DNA of 64,000 bases from Chitinophagaceae bacterium (GCA_947371755.1 CANBQT010000007.1:19750-83749); one strand, 5' to 3'; positions 1 through 9,262 are shown, counted from the first letter of the stretch. Translations and numbers: made by a program. Notes: generated by a model from the letters alone, not told the origin.

Positions 1-21
1 GTAAAAGTTAACTTTATAAAA

Positions 22-63
22 AAATTAAAAAAGTTTCCCATGTTGAGGAAACTTTTTTAATTT
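22..63 (+). terminator. Rho-independent terminator of an off-window gene
   Basis: A perfect stem (AAATTAAAAAAGTTTCC with its reverse complement) surrounds an 8-nt loop and its 3' arm contains a T run. It lies just upstream of the CocE-like gene, so it probably ends a transcript entering from the left. Because the arms are A/T-rich at both ends it could also work on the other strand. Confidence 0.75.
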
Positions 64-76
64 CAGGCATTACAAA

Positions 77-1936
77 ATGCCATTTATGAAAAAATTACTG
101 ATTGTAATTTGCCTGATTCCCCTGATTGGATTTTCGCAAAATTCCGATTCACTTTGGTTTGTGTCTAATTACACTAAAAAGGAAATTCTAATTCCTATGC
201 GAGATGGAGTAAAACTATTTACATCCATTTATAGTCCGAAAGATCAATCCGAAAAACATCCTTTACTAATTACCCGCACACCTTATAGTTGTGCTCCATA
301 CGGTGAAAATAATTTTTCAGGATTATGGCGTAGCCCGAGAAAATATTTTGCAAAAGAAAATTATATCATCATTCAGCAGGACGTACGTGGAGCATGGATG
401 AGTGAGGGAAATTTCGTTGATGTGCGTCCATACAACCCAAAAAAATCAACCACAAAAGATGTTGACGAATCATCTGACACATTTGACACGATTGATTGGC
501 TGATTAAAAATCTGGAGAATAATAATGGAAACGTGGGAGTATATGGTACTTCCTATCCCGGATTCTATGCGGCAATGGCTGCGCTCAGTAATCATCCTGC
601 ATTAAAAGCGGTAAGTCCACAAGCACCTGTAACAGATTGGTTTATTGGAGACGATTTCCATCACAATGGTGCATTAATGGTAATGGATGCTTTTGGTTTT
701 TATTCATCATTTGGAAAACCAAGGCCAAAACCAACTACCATTGGCCCTGATGGATTTAATTTTCCTATTCAGGATAATTATGAATTTTTCTTACGCAATG
801 GTACACTTCCTCAATTAAGTAAATTAATGGGCGACAGTATTTCCTTTTGGAATGATTTGATGAATCATCCAACGTATAGTGATTGGTGGAAAAACAGAAA
901 TGATCGTAATTATGTACAAAACATTTCTTCAAAAATCCCTACCCTCATAGTAGGTGGATTATTTGATGCAGAAGATTGCTGGGGTGCATGGAATTTGTAT
1001 AAAGCAATCGAATCAAAAGCAAAAAATAAAAACCAATTGGTGATGGGTCCATGGTTTCACGGACAATGGGGCACAAAAGACGGCACACATTTAGGTAATG
1101 TGTCTTTTGGATCTAATACGAGTGACTGGTATCAACAAAATATTGAACTTCCATTTTTCAACTATTATTTAAAGGGAAAAGGGTCTATTGAAAACATTTC
1201 GGAAGCCACCATTTTCTTCTCTGGTGAAAATCAATGGCGTAAATTTTCTGAATGGCCTTCCTCTAAAGTACAAGCACATGACCTATTTCTAACTGCAAAT
1301 GGCGGGCTTAGTTATATCACCAATAAGATGGCTCCCTTATCCAGTTTCACAGAATATATAAGTGATCCAGCAAAACCTGTTCCCTATACAGAAGACGTGC
1401 ATATGGGAAGAACCAGAGAATACATGACAGATGATCAAAGATTTGCAGCAAGAAGGCCGGATGTATTAGTTTATGAAACCCCAATATTAACCGAAGACTT
1501 AACGGTTGCAGGAACTGCTACAGCAGACTTAATGGTTAGTATCAGTGGAACAGATGCTGACTTTATAGTTAAGATTATTGATGTATTTCCGGATGATTTC
1601 AAATACTCTGATCATGATAACTATACCATGAATGGTTATCAAATGTTAGTTCGAGGGGAAGTGATGCGTGGTAAGTTTAGAAACAGTTATGAAATTCCTG
1701 AAGCATTTACACCTGGTAAACCAACACAGGTAAAATTTGCGCTTCCAGATCTGGCTCACACTTTTAAAAAAGGACATCGTTTAATGATCCAGATTCAAAG
1801 TTCTTGGTTCCCTCTCGTTGATAGGAATCCACAAAAGTTCGTCGATATCTACCATGCAACCCCTGGTGATTTTCAAAAAGAAAATATAAAAATATTTAAT
1901 AATCAGTCAAAAATCATTCTACCTATTTTAAAATAA
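77..1936 (+). CDS. CocE/NonD-type secreted alpha/beta hydrolase (X-Pro dipeptidyl-peptidase S15 family)
   Basis: The protein has a cleavable signal peptide (MKKLLIVICLIPLIGFSQ). A second ATG at position 86 gives a more typical signal peptide than the one at 77, so 86 is a likely true start. The S15 alpha/beta-hydrolase core carries GTSYPGFYAA (nucleophile about Ser159), a later GLFDAED stretch (candidate Asp) and MGPWFHGQW (candidate His). The last 200 or so residues look like the beta-rich X-Pro peptidase C-terminal domain. Members cleave esters, amides or acyl-peptides; the substrate cannot be read here. The stop is only 6 bp before the GH20 gene, so the two are probably cotranscribed and this enzyme may act on modified glycan or peptide material in the periplasm. 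Confidence 0.88.
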   Translation: MPFMKKLLIVICLIPLIGFSQNSDSLWFVSNYTKKEILIPMRDGVKLFTSIYSPKDQSEKHPLLITRTPYSCAPYGENNFSGLWRSPRKYFAKENYIIIQQDVRGAWMSEGNFVDVRPYNPKKSTTKDVDESSDTFDTIDWLIKNLENNNGNVGVYGTSYPGFYAAMAALSNHPALKAVSPQAPVTDWFIGDDFHHNGALMVMDAFGFYSSFGKPRPKPTTIGPDGFNFPIQDNYEFFLRNGTLPQLSKLMGDSISFWNDLMNHPTYSDWWKNRNDRNYVQNISSKIPTLIVGGLFDAEDCWGAWNLYKAIESKAKNKNQLVMGPWFHGQWGTKDGTHLGNVSFGSNTSDWYQQNIELPFFNYYLKGKGSIENISEATIFFSGENQWRKFSEWPSSKVQAHDLFLTANGGLSYITNKMAPLSSFTEYISDPAKPVPYTEDVHMGRTREYMTDDQRFAARRPDVLVYETPILTEDLTVAGTATADLMVSISGTDADFIVKIIDVFPDDFKYSDHDNYTMNGYQMLVRGEVMRGKFRNSYEIPEAFTPGKPTQVKFALPDLAHTFKKGHRLMIQIQSSWFPLVDRNPQKFVDIYHATPGDFQKENIKIFNNQSKIILPILK

Positions 1937-1942
1937 TCAGAA

Positions 1943-3619
1943 ATGAAAAAAATCGCAAGCTTATTATTATTTGTGCTGTGTTTAAAAATCACATATTCAC
2001 AAGAGGTTTCTATTATACCTCAACCAACTAAATTGGTGGCATCTAAAGGAAATTTTAGTATCAATAGTAAAACGCAAATAGTATTAGCCGGAAGCGGTCT
2101 GGAGAATTCTGCCAATTTCTTAAATGATTTCTTACAAAAATTTTATGGGCTTACATTAAAAGTTGTTACGAAAGGAGATTTCAAAAACAATATAGTCCTG
2201 AATTATTTTAAAATGGAATATCCTATAGCAGGGGCCTATAATATGCATGTAAATAAGGATGGGATTATTATTGAAGGAGACAATGCAACCGGAACTTTTT
2301 ATGGGATCCAATCTTTAATACAGTTATTGCCTACTACAAAAGTAACTACCCTTCCCGTTCCTTTTGTGGAGATTGAAGACAAACCAAGATTTGCTTATAG
2401 AGGAATGATGCTGGATGTGGGTCGCCATTTTTTTCCTGTTTCCTACATCAAAAAATATATCGACTTTATTGCTATGCATAAATTAAATACCTTTCAATGG
2501 CATTTAACTGAAGATCAGGGATGGAGAATTGAGATCAAAAAATATCCAAAACTAACTTCAGTGGGCAGTCATAGAAATGGTACGATTGTTGGAAGATTCC
2601 CTGGCAAAAGTAATGATGGTTTAAAAGAGGGTGGATTCTATACACAGGAAGAAATAAAAAAGCTGGTTAAATATGCATCAGATCGTTATGTAACTATTAT
2701 TCCTGAAATTGAAATGCCCGGGCATGCCTCTGCTGCAATTGCTGCCTATCCGCAATTGAGTTGTTTCCCGGATTCTTCTACAAAACACTCTTCAAAAACA
2801 CCATGGTTTGGCCCAGAAAATGGCAAACAAGTGCAACAAACCTGGGGTGTTTTTGAAGATGTATTTGCCCCAACAGAATATACCTTCCATTTTATTGAGG
2901 ATGTATTAGATGAAGTGTTACCATTATTCCCTTCAAAGTTTATTCATATTGGTGGAGATGAGTGTCCAAAAACAGCATGGAAAAAGTCTGCTTTCTGTCA
3001 GCAAATGATAAAAGATCATAACCTAAAAGATGAACATGGACTGCAGAGTTATTTTATACAAAGAATAGAAAAATATTTAAATGGGAAAGGAAGACAGATT
3101 ATAGGATGGGATGAGATATTAGAAGGCGGTCTGGCCCCCAATGCGGCAGTTATGAGCTGGAGAGGAGAAACAGGGGGAATTGAAGCAGCAAAACAGAAAC
3201 ATAAGGTGATCATGACACCCACAACTTATGTTTATTTTGACTATTCTCAAACAAAACACGAAGATTCTGTTACAATTGGTGGATATTTAACCTTGAAAAT
3301 GGTGTATAATTATGAGCCCATTCCTCAGCAAATATCAAAGGAAGAAGAAAAGTATGTGATTGGAGCACAGGCGAATTTATGGACAGAATACATTTCAAAT
3401 TCAAGCAAATTGGAATACATGCTTTTCCCTAGATTAACTGCATTGAGTGAGGTATTATGGAGTTCAAAGGAAAATAAGAATTGGGAAAGTTTTCAAAAGA
3501 AACTAACCACTCAATTTAAGAGATATGATTTTTGGAATTGGAATTATAGCAAAGCATCACTGGATCCAACATCTAAAATAATGGAACCACAAAAAGATCT
3601 AACAATAGTTAAAAAATAA
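1943..3619 (+). CDS. Beta-N-acetylhexosaminidase, GH20
   Basis: This exported glycoside hydrolase removes terminal GlcNAc or GalNAc from oligosaccharides. A signal peptide ending near TYSQ is followed by an N-terminal GH20b-like domain (about residues 25-145) and the GH20 barrel. The barrel starts at FAYRGMMLDVGRHFF and carries HIGGDECPKTAW, which holds the catalytic Asp-Glu pair (D339-E340) used in substrate-assisted catalysis. IGWDEILEGG and MSWRG are further GH20 signatures. Length (558 aa) is normal for the family. It sits between a CocE-like hydrolase (6 bp upstream) and the NagB fusion (27 bp downstream), which links released GlcNAc to entry into fructose-6-phosphate metabolism. Confidence 0.95.
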   Translation: MKKIASLLLFVLCLKITYSQEVSIIPQPTKLVASKGNFSINSKTQIVLAGSGLENSANFLNDFLQKFYGLTLKVVTKGDFKNNIVLNYFKMEYPIAGAYNMHVNKDGIIIEGDNATGTFYGIQSLIQLLPTTKVTTLPVPFVEIEDKPRFAYRGMMLDVGRHFFPVSYIKKYIDFIAMHKLNTFQWHLTEDQGWRIEIKKYPKLTSVGSHRNGTIVGRFPGKSNDGLKEGGFYTQEEIKKLVKYASDRYVTIIPEIEMPGHASAAIAAYPQLSCFPDSSTKHSSKTPWFGPENGKQVQQTWGVFEDVFAPTEYTFHFIEDVLDEVLPLFPSKFIHIGGDECPKTAWKKSAFCQQMIKDHNLKDEHGLQSYFIQRIEKYLNGKGRQIIGWDEILEGGLAPNAAVMSWRGETGGIEAAKQKHKVIMTPTTYVYFDYSQTKHEDSVTIGGYLTLKMVYNYEPIPQQISKEEEKYVIGAQANLWTEYISNSSKLEYMLFPRLTALSEVLWSSKENKNWESFQKKLTTQFKRYDFWNWNYSKASLDPTSKIMEPQKDLTIVKK

Positions 3620-3646
3620 TTTTCACCCACAAAAAATACATACAAG

Positions 3647-5548
3647 ATGGTTGACTCTTTCGAGAAAATTGCCGTAAAAATTTTCCAAAATGCAAAACAA
3701 GGATCTATTCAAGCTGCAAAAGAAATAGCTGAATTAATCAGGAGCAAACAGGCTTCGAATGAAAATTGTGTATTGGGTCTGGCTACAGGTAGTACTCCTA
3801 TTTATTTATATGCAGAATTGGTTAGAATGCATCGGGAAGAAGGTTTAAGTTTTAACAATGTAATTAGTTTCAATTTGGATGAATACTATCCCATTGAAAA
3901 AGAGGCCTACCAGAGTTATTGGAGTTTCATGCATCGACATTTGTTCAACCATGTAGATATTGATCCAAACAATATCAATCTTCCCTCTGGCACGGGAACA
4001 AAAGAAGACGTAAAAAAATTCTGTCTTGAATATGAGAATAAAATTGAGGCAGTGGGTGGTATTGACCTGCAAATTCTTGGAATAGGTTTGAACGGTCATA
4101 TTGGATTCAATGAGCCAGGTTCCAGCATCTTTTCCAAAACAAGGATGGTAAATCTTGAGATCAATACTCGTCTGGCTAATACTTATGAATTTCAGAATAT
4201 TTCAAAAGTTCCCAGAAGGGCTGTTACAATGGGAATCAGCACCATTTTGAAATCCAAGAAAATAATTTTGCTGGCATGGGGATCCAAAGCAAGTATCGTA
4301 GCAAAAGCTGTGGAAGAAAATGTTACTGAACAAATTCCTGCAAGCATTTTGCAACAACATCATGAATGTACTTTTATATTAGATGAAATTGCTTCCGCAG
4401 AATTAACACGTATTAAATCTCCTTGGCTTACTGGAGATTGCGATTGGACAACTGGCATGATCAAAAGAGCCGTAATCAATCTTGCTTTAAAACTTGGCAA
4501 GCCAGTTTTGAGTTTGAATACCAATGACTACAATGAAAATGGTTTGTCTGATCTTTTAGTAGAGAAAGGAGATGCCTATGAAATTAATATGCAGGTATTT
4601 TATTTGCTAAGAGATAGTATCACAGGATGGCCTGGAGGCAAACCACACATACAAAATCCAACACATCCGGAAAGGAGTACTCCTTATCCTAAAAAATGTT
4701 TGATCTTCTCTCCTCACCCAGACGATGACATCATTAGTATGGGTGGAACATTTATGCGTTTACATGATCAAGGTCATGAAGTACATGTGGCTTATCAAAC
4801 CAGTGGAAACATTGCAGTTACAGATGAGTTTGTAACCAGATTTATTGACTTTGCCGTTGGATTCGAAGAGATGTTTGGAATAGATAATCAAAAGAGTCAG
4901 GGTATATTAACTGAGGCTAGAAACTTTATTGCCAGCAAGAAAAAAAATCAGGTGGATACTGGTGCCATCAGAGAGATCAAAGGTTTGATCAGACGATGTG
5001 AAGCAAAAGCAACCTGTCGTTACGTTGGGCTTCCTGATGATAGTCGGTGTCATTTTCAAAATCTACCTTTCTACGAAACTGGAACCATCGATAAACATCC
5101 AATGGGAGAAGCCGACGTAATTAATACGATGGCATTATTGAATAAAATCCAACCACATCAAATTTTTTGTGCCGGAGATCTTGCCGATCCTCATGGAACT
5201 CATAAAGTATGTTTAGATGTTGTTTTTGAAAGTATACGCAGATTGAAGGCTGCAGGTGAACCTTGGGTAAATGATTGTTGGGTATGGTTATATAAAGGTG
5301 CATGGCAGGAATGGGATATTTCTGAAATAGAAATGGCCATTCCAATGAGTCCAGATCAGGTTATGAAAAAAAGGTTCGGCATTTTCATTCATCAATCTCA
5401 AAAAGATTCTGTACCATTTCAGGGAACTGATAGCAGAGAATTCTGGCAGAGAGCAGAAGATAGAAATGGAAATACTGCCAATATTTATGCGGCTTTAGGC
5501 CTTACTAAATATGCAGCAATGGAAGCTTTTGTTAGGTGGCATTTTTAA
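3647..5548 (+). CDS. nagB: Glucosamine-6-phosphate deaminase fused to a PIG-L (LmbE-like) domain
   Basis: Residues 1 to about 265 form a complete NagB domain: GLATGSTP phosphate-binding loop, FNLDEYY (D78) and LGIGLNGHIGFNEPGS (H151, E156). This domain converts GlcN-6-P to fructose-6-P and ammonia. The position of the E. coli ring-opening Asp141 is Asn149 here. After a linker, residues 345-600 match PIG-L/LmbE zinc deacetylases, with SPHPDDDIISMGG (H357-D361) and a downstream HGTH. The usual HPDDE is HPDDD, but the metal and base residues (His, Asp, Asp) are kept. A fused deacetylase could supply GlcN-6-P from GlcNAc-6-P, though this is inference. There is no signal peptide. It is the last gene of the amino-sugar module, before a strong terminator. 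Confidence 0.93.
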   Translation: MVDSFEKIAVKIFQNAKQGSIQAAKEIAELIRSKQASNENCVLGLATGSTPIYLYAELVRMHREEGLSFNNVISFNLDEYYPIEKEAYQSYWSFMHRHLFNHVDIDPNNINLPSGTGTKEDVKKFCLEYENKIEAVGGIDLQILGIGLNGHIGFNEPGSSIFSKTRMVNLEINTRLANTYEFQNISKVPRRAVTMGISTILKSKKIILLAWGSKASIVAKAVEENVTEQIPASILQQHHECTFILDEIASAELTRIKSPWLTGDCDWTTGMIKRAVINLALKLGKPVLSLNTNDYNENGLSDLLVEKGDAYEINMQVFYLLRDSITGWPGGKPHIQNPTHPERSTPYPKKCLIFSPHPDDDIISMGGTFMRLHDQGHEVHVAYQTSGNIAVTDEFVTRFIDFAVGFEEMFGIDNQKSQGILTEARNFIASKKKNQVDTGAIREIKGLIRRCEAKATCRYVGLPDDSRCHFQNLPFYETGTIDKHPMGEADVINTMALLNKIQPHQIFCAGDLADPHGTHKVCLDVVFESIRRLKAAGEPWVNDCWVWLYKGAWQEWDISEIEMAIPMSPDQVMKKRFGIFIHQSQKDSVPFQGTDSREFWQRAEDRNGNTANIYAALGLTKYAAMEAFVRWHF

Positions 5549-5569
5549 TACAAAATTACCATTCATAAA

Positions 5570-5599
5570 AACGCTGTTATGCACTAACAGCGTTTTTTT
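5570..5599 (+). terminator. Rho-independent terminator after nagB
   Basis: A perfect 10-bp stem, AACGCTGTTA / TAACAGCGTT, with a 5-nt loop is followed by seven T. It closes the amino-sugar gene module and lies 21 bp after its last stop codon. Confidence 0.9.
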
Positions 5600-5610
5600 A
5601 TTTTTGTAAG

Positions 5611-6252
5611 ATGTTTATAATCAACAAATCAAAAATCAATCAAGTCTGGAAAGATGCAATGGCTGATCCCTTTTATAAAAAGAGACTTCAGTTTGGATTG
5701 ATTATTTGGATTATGGTACTGATTGCATTTCCCTTTTTCTTCAATTTCATCGAAAATAGAGAGGGTATCATGCTTAAAGATTTTATCATTGATAGCATAC
5801 CAGCATATGATGTTTCGATTCCAACTTTTTTAATTATATGGTCGATGTTTTTGCTTTTTTTATACCGTGCGATCAATGAACCTGAGCTTTTGTTATTGTT
5901 TCTATGGGGGTTTATTTTTTTAAGTCTTTCCAGATTCGTCAGCATCTATTTGCTTCCCTTGAATCCTCCGCAACAATTAATAGCATTAAGAGATCCCATT
6001 ACCAATATTTTTTACGGTAAAAAACATGGATTTATCACCAAAGATTTATTTTATTCCGGACATACTTCCACCCAGTTCTTAATGTGTTTATGTTTCAAAA
6101 AAAGGACTGATAAAATACTAGCTCTGATTTCCACAATCTTTGTGGGAACATTTGTTTTAATACAGCATGTTCACTATTCGATAGATGTATTAGCAGCTCC
6201 TATTCTTACTTATTTGGTTTATTTATTGAGCAAACAAATTGTGAAGCGTTAA
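5611..6252 (+). CDS. PAP2_C / sphingomyelin-synthase-like integral membrane protein
   Basis: A 213-aa polytopic membrane protein with about five or six hydrophobic segments (for example 30-50, 70-95, 97-115 and 160-205). FYSGHTSTQF and HVHYSIDVLAAP supply the His...His-x-x-x-Asp triad typical of the PAP2_C branch that includes sphingomyelin and inositol-phosphorylceramide synthases. The family transfers or removes phospho-headgroups on lipids. Since many Bacteroidota make sphingolipids, a ceramide or diacylglycerol headgroup step is plausible, but the substrate is inference. The gene starts 12 bp after the nagB terminator and overlaps the convergent barrel gene by 4 bp, so it is probably a single-gene unit. 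Confidence 0.75.
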   Translation: MFIINKSKINQVWKDAMADPFYKKRLQFGLIIWIMVLIAFPFFFNFIENREGIMLKDFIIDSIPAYDVSIPTFLIIWSMFLLFLYRAINEPELLLLFLWGFIFLSLSRFVSIYLLPLNPPQQLIALRDPITNIFYGKKHGFITKDLFYSGHTSTQFLMCLCFKKRTDKILALISTIFVGTFVLIQHVHYSIDVLAAPILTYLVYLLSKQIVKR

Positions 6253-7352
6253 AAGGCTTCTCCCAGTTCAAAATAAAGACCATGGTTCTTACCAGGACCA
6301 ATCCCATAATCAAGTCGGAGGTTTAACTTTTCAGATTTATTGATGGCATATCTTAGTCCAGCTCCATACGTGTATTTCAAATCCTTTAAGGCAAAGTCAG
6401 AAATATTATGGCCAACATCTCCAAAGTTGCCAAATCCAACAATACCAAAACGTTTATTGATACTATGTCTAAATTCAGATTGGAAAACTAATTGTTGCTT
6501 ATCACGATATCTTCCATCATAATAACCACGCATACTACTCATTCCACCCAGTGTAGCCAAACTTCTTAAAGGCACTTCATTTCCCATATTACTAAAACTA
6601 TATGCTTGAAAAGCCAATACATTATTTTTACCAATTGGGAAATATTTGCGAAGATCAATCACTAAATTAGTATATGAGAAATCCGAACCTATTGCTTTAT
6701 CAAAATGGTTAAAATAGATTTGTGCGAAATTCCCTTTATTAGGAGAAAAAGCATTGGTCCGATCATCATAAGTAAGACTAAGACCCAACCCTGAGATTTT
6801 GTAAGGATTTCTGCCAACTATTTGTTGCTGATCAAATACGCCTCCATTTTTATAATCAACTTCCATTAAATTTTGAAACTCGTACAATAATCCAACATAA
6901 ATATTATTACCAAGATGCCGCATTAAATGCAAATAAATGTAATACTGCTTAAAATTATAATCCTCCTCAGCACTATCTGGTGAATGCTTTCCTAATCCCC
7001 AAAATTTATCCGGAAAAGAACTATAAGATATCTGTTCATTTAAAATGTATTGTTCATTTTTAAAATATTGTGCCCCATTAATTGCAGCAATAAATTGTTT
7101 CTTTAAGGAATACAACATGATGGCCTGCAAATTAGAAGTACGTGAAGCAGTATCATTTTTAGAAAAACGAAAAGTTGACGAACCTGCAACACCAAATGAC
7201 CAGCTTGTTTCTATTGAACGTGTCAATACAGGGAATAACAATATCTGATGCGATTTAATACTATCCTTCTGAGCCGATACAGTATCAGAAAATATAGATT
7301 GAGCAATCAATAAAATGATAATAACAATAAAACGGGAGTTCTTTCGAATCAT
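6249..7352 (-). CDS. Outer-membrane barrel protein of the bacterial surface antigen (D15/Omp85 C-terminal) type
   Basis: The first ATG in the track ORF is at 7352 (MIRKNSRF); the 12-nt extension to 7364 starts with TTG and is unlikely. A signal peptide (IIILLIAQSIFSDTVSAQ) is followed by roughly 340 residues of alternating beta-strands. The GGMSSMRGYYDGRYRDKQQ stretch contains the RGY-type motif of the Omp85 barrel. No POTRA domains precede it, so it is a barrel-only member rather than BamA. The terminal residue is Phe (GEAF), the usual barrel-assembly signal. Substrate and role are unknown; such proteins may act as secretion or lipid-transfer pores. It overlaps the PAP2_C gene tail to tail. 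Confidence 0.8.
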   Translation of the reverse strand: MIRKNSRFIVIIILLIAQSIFSDTVSAQKDSIKSHQILLFPVLTRSIETSWSFGVAGSSTFRFSKNDTASRTSNLQAIMLYSLKKQFIAAINGAQYFKNEQYILNEQISYSSFPDKFWGLGKHSPDSAEEDYNFKQYYIYLHLMRHLGNNIYVGLLYEFQNLMEVDYKNGGVFDQQQIVGRNPYKISGLGLSLTYDDRTNAFSPNKGNFAQIYFNHFDKAIGSDFSYTNLVIDLRKYFPIGKNNVLAFQAYSFSNMGNEVPLRSLATLGGMSSMRGYYDGRYRDKQQLVFQSEFRHSINKRFGIVGFGNFGDVGHNISDFALKDLKYTYGAGLRYAINKSEKLNLRLDYGIGPGKNHGLYFELGEAF

Positions 7353-7412
7353 ATAGTAGTGCAAAATACTGCCCTTATCTGATTATTGAACAAAACTCTT
7401 GACAAAATTGCG

Positions 7413-7420
7413 TATTTTTG
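7413..7420 (+). promoter_or_regulatory. Putative -7 promoter element (TATTTTTG)
   Basis: TATTTTTG fits the Bacteroidota -7 consensus TAnnTTTG exactly and lies 78 bp upstream of the PhyH gene start. A TTG at 7386-7388 is a possible -33 element, but its 24-nt spacing is longer than usual, so only the -7 element is claimed. Confidence 0.4.
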
Positions 7421-7498
7421 CCGCCCTGCAATAACAATTACAGGTAACATTTGAAAACCCCATAGTAACAAATAGTTTACTTTTAATTAATATCACAC

Positions 7499-8311
7499 AT
7501 GAATAAATGGGAAAGTAATTTTCAATTGGGAGAAACACTTACCCAGGATCAGTTGGATTTCTTTGATAAACACGGAGTAATTGTCTTTAGAAATTTCCTC
7601 ACGCCTGAAAAAATTTCCACATATCTACAAGAGATAAAGCGATTAGAAAATACCTGGATAGAAGAAAAGCGTGAAAAGATCAATGGTATTCCCCTCAAGT
7701 TCGGTAAGGATGAAAACGGAAATACGACTATTCAAAGATTATGTTTCACTTCCCTATATAGTGATTCCTTGCATGCCATTTTAAGCGACCCTCGCCTATC
7801 TGAACTCTCTGGTTTTTTAGGACCGTATGAAGGAAGAATTGCAGAAAACGAAAAAGATGGCTTAGTAGTTAATAACTATCTCAATACCCCGAATAGCAGT
7901 TTTAGTCAAATGGGTTGGCATACTGATAGTCCGAGAGATCTTTTTCTTGGACAAAAAATAATGCCCATGTTAAATGTTGGCATCCACTTAGATGAATGTT
8001 TATTTGAAAACGGTGGTTTGAGAATTTTGCCAGGAACACATAAGCAGGGTGTATTAAAATTATTGTTTGGGAAAAAATATTTTATCGACAATAATGACGA
8101 TAAAGATGAAGTAGGTTTTGATATTCATCCTGGTGATCTTACAGTTCATGATGGCCGACTCTGGCATCGGGTAAAACAATCTCCTAAATTCGGGGAAGAA
8201 AGCAGAAGAAGAGTGATGTATGTTCCAATTGTAACAGGAAAGTATAAGCCAAAAGATGATAAGAGTAAAACTCCGTTTTATCATTTATTTACTTCGAAGG
8301 TTCATAAATAA
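7499..8311 (+). CDS. Phytanoyl-CoA dioxygenase (PhyH) family Fe(II)/2-oxoglutarate oxygenase
   Basis: The cytosolic 270-aa protein keeps the iron-binding facial triad of PhyH enzymes: GWHTDSPRD (H141, D143) and VHDGRLWHRV (H223). The arginines in EESRRRVMYVP are candidates for 2-oxoglutarate binding. NGGLRILPGTHKQG is the usual PhyH turn before the distal histidine. The family hydroxylates diverse lipids, alkaloids and amino acids, so the substrate is not predictable. An SDR follows 19 bp downstream on the same strand and may act in the same pathway. Confidence 0.88.
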   Translation: MNKWESNFQLGETLTQDQLDFFDKHGVIVFRNFLTPEKISTYLQEIKRLENTWIEEKREKINGIPLKFGKDENGNTTIQRLCFTSLYSDSLHAILSDPRLSELSGFLGPYEGRIAENEKDGLVVNNYLNTPNSSFSQMGWHTDSPRDLFLGQKIMPMLNVGIHLDECLFENGGLRILPGTHKQGVLKLLFGKKYFIDNNDDKDEVGFDIHPGDLTVHDGRLWHRVKQSPKFGEESRRRVMYVPIVTGKYKPKDDKSKTPFYHLFTSKVHK

Positions 8312-8330
8312 CTGAACTAATACCCCCTTT

Positions 8331-9110
8331 ATGAAATACGCTTTAATTACAGGTGCAAGTAAAGGCATCGGAAAGTCGATGGCTGAAATTTTAGCCTCTA
8401 AAAAAAGAAATCTCTTATTAGTTGCCAGATCTAGTGATCTATTGCAGAGCCTTGCTCAAAATTTAAAGCAACAATATCAAATTGAAACAGATTGGTTAGC
8501 GGTTGATTTTACCCAAGCAGGTGCTGGTGAGAAAATTTTTCAATGGTGCATAGAAAAAAATTATTCCATCGATATTCTAATTAATAATGCTGGTTATGGT
8601 TTAAGTGGCGATTTTGAAAAGTATTCCGCAAAGGAGCATACGGATATGATGCAGGTGAATATGAATATGGTGGTTGAATTAAGTTCTTTGTTTCTACCTG
8701 AATTAAAAAAAGCCACTTCGGCACATATCCTGAACATAGCTAGTTCTGCTGCCTATCAGGCAGTGCCTGGTCTAAATGTGTATGCTGCAAGCAAAGCATT
8801 TGTATTAAGCTTTGGAAGGGGCTTACAATACGAATTAAGGCGTTCGAATGTACGAGTTACTACAATTTGTCCAGGAGGTACTGATACAGACTTTGCAAAT
8901 AGAGCTAATTTGATAGATAAGGCACGTAAAGCAGGAGAAAAATTGAATATGACATCTGAAGCAGTTGCAAAGCAAGCGATAGATGCCATGTTTGCGGGGA
9001 AAACAGAAAAGATAACAGGCATTGTTAACCAAATTGGTGCAGCTTTCGTATGGTTATTACCCAAAAAGCTCGTTGAAAAGACTGCTGCAGGTTTATACAG
9101 TCAGGATTAA
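8331..9110 (+). CDS. Short-chain dehydrogenase/reductase (classical SDR)
   Basis: A complete classical SDR of 259 aa. TGASKGIG is the nucleotide-binding Gly motif, NNAGYG follows, and NIASSAAYQAVPGLNVYAASKAF carries the catalytic Ser, Tyr and Lys. LLVARS after beta-2 suggests NADP(H) preference, which is inference. The sequence resembles the DltE/YqjQ-like branch of SDRs. It is 19 bp behind the PhyH gene and probably cotranscribed. The substrate is unknown. Confidence 0.9.
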   Translation: MKYALITGASKGIGKSMAEILASKKRNLLLVARSSDLLQSLAQNLKQQYQIETDWLAVDFTQAGAGEKIFQWCIEKNYSIDILINNAGYGLSGDFEKYSAKEHTDMMQVNMNMVVELSSLFLPELKKATSAHILNIASSAAYQAVPGLNVYAASKAFVLSFGRGLQYELRRSNVRVTTICPGGTDTDFANRANLIDKARKAGEKLNMTSEAVAKQAIDAMFAGKTEKITGIVNQIGAAFVWLLPKKLVEKTAAGLYSQD

Positions 9111-9131
9111 TCTACCAAAATTGATTTTGGT

Positions 9132-9162
9132 TTTGGAATTTCTGAAATTGCTCTTATATTTG
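9132..9162 (+). promoter_or_regulatory. Promoter of tRNA-Arg
   Basis: TTTG at 9132-9135 and TATATTTG at 9155-9162 are separated by 19 nt. This is an exact match to the Bacteroidota -33/-7 promoter pattern, and the predicted start lies about 10 nt before the tRNA. Confidence 0.75.
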
Positions 9163-9179
9163 CAGCCCATTAGGCGAAT

Positions 9180-9256
9180 GGCTGCGTAGCTCAACTGAAT
9201 AGAGTACCTCACTACGGATGAGGGGGTTTTAGGTTTGAATCCTAACGCGGTCACCA
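9180..9256 (+). tRNA. tRNA-Arg (anticodon ACG)
   Basis: The 77-nt sequence folds as a full cloverleaf. The acceptor GGCTGCG/CGCGGTC has 7 pairs with two G-U wobbles, the D stem is GCTC/GAGT, the anticodon stem CCTCA/TGAGG carries loop CTACGGA, and the T stem is TTAGG/CCTAA with loop TTTGAAT. A 3' CCA is encoded. The ACG anticodon would be read as ICG after deamination and decode CGU, CGC and CGA. Confidence 0.93.
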
Positions 9257-9262
9257 CATAAT

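Noticed and set aside
8756-9064. 102-aa minus-strand ORF inside the SDR gene
   Set aside because: It lies fully inside a well-supported SDR gene on the other strand and shows no motif.
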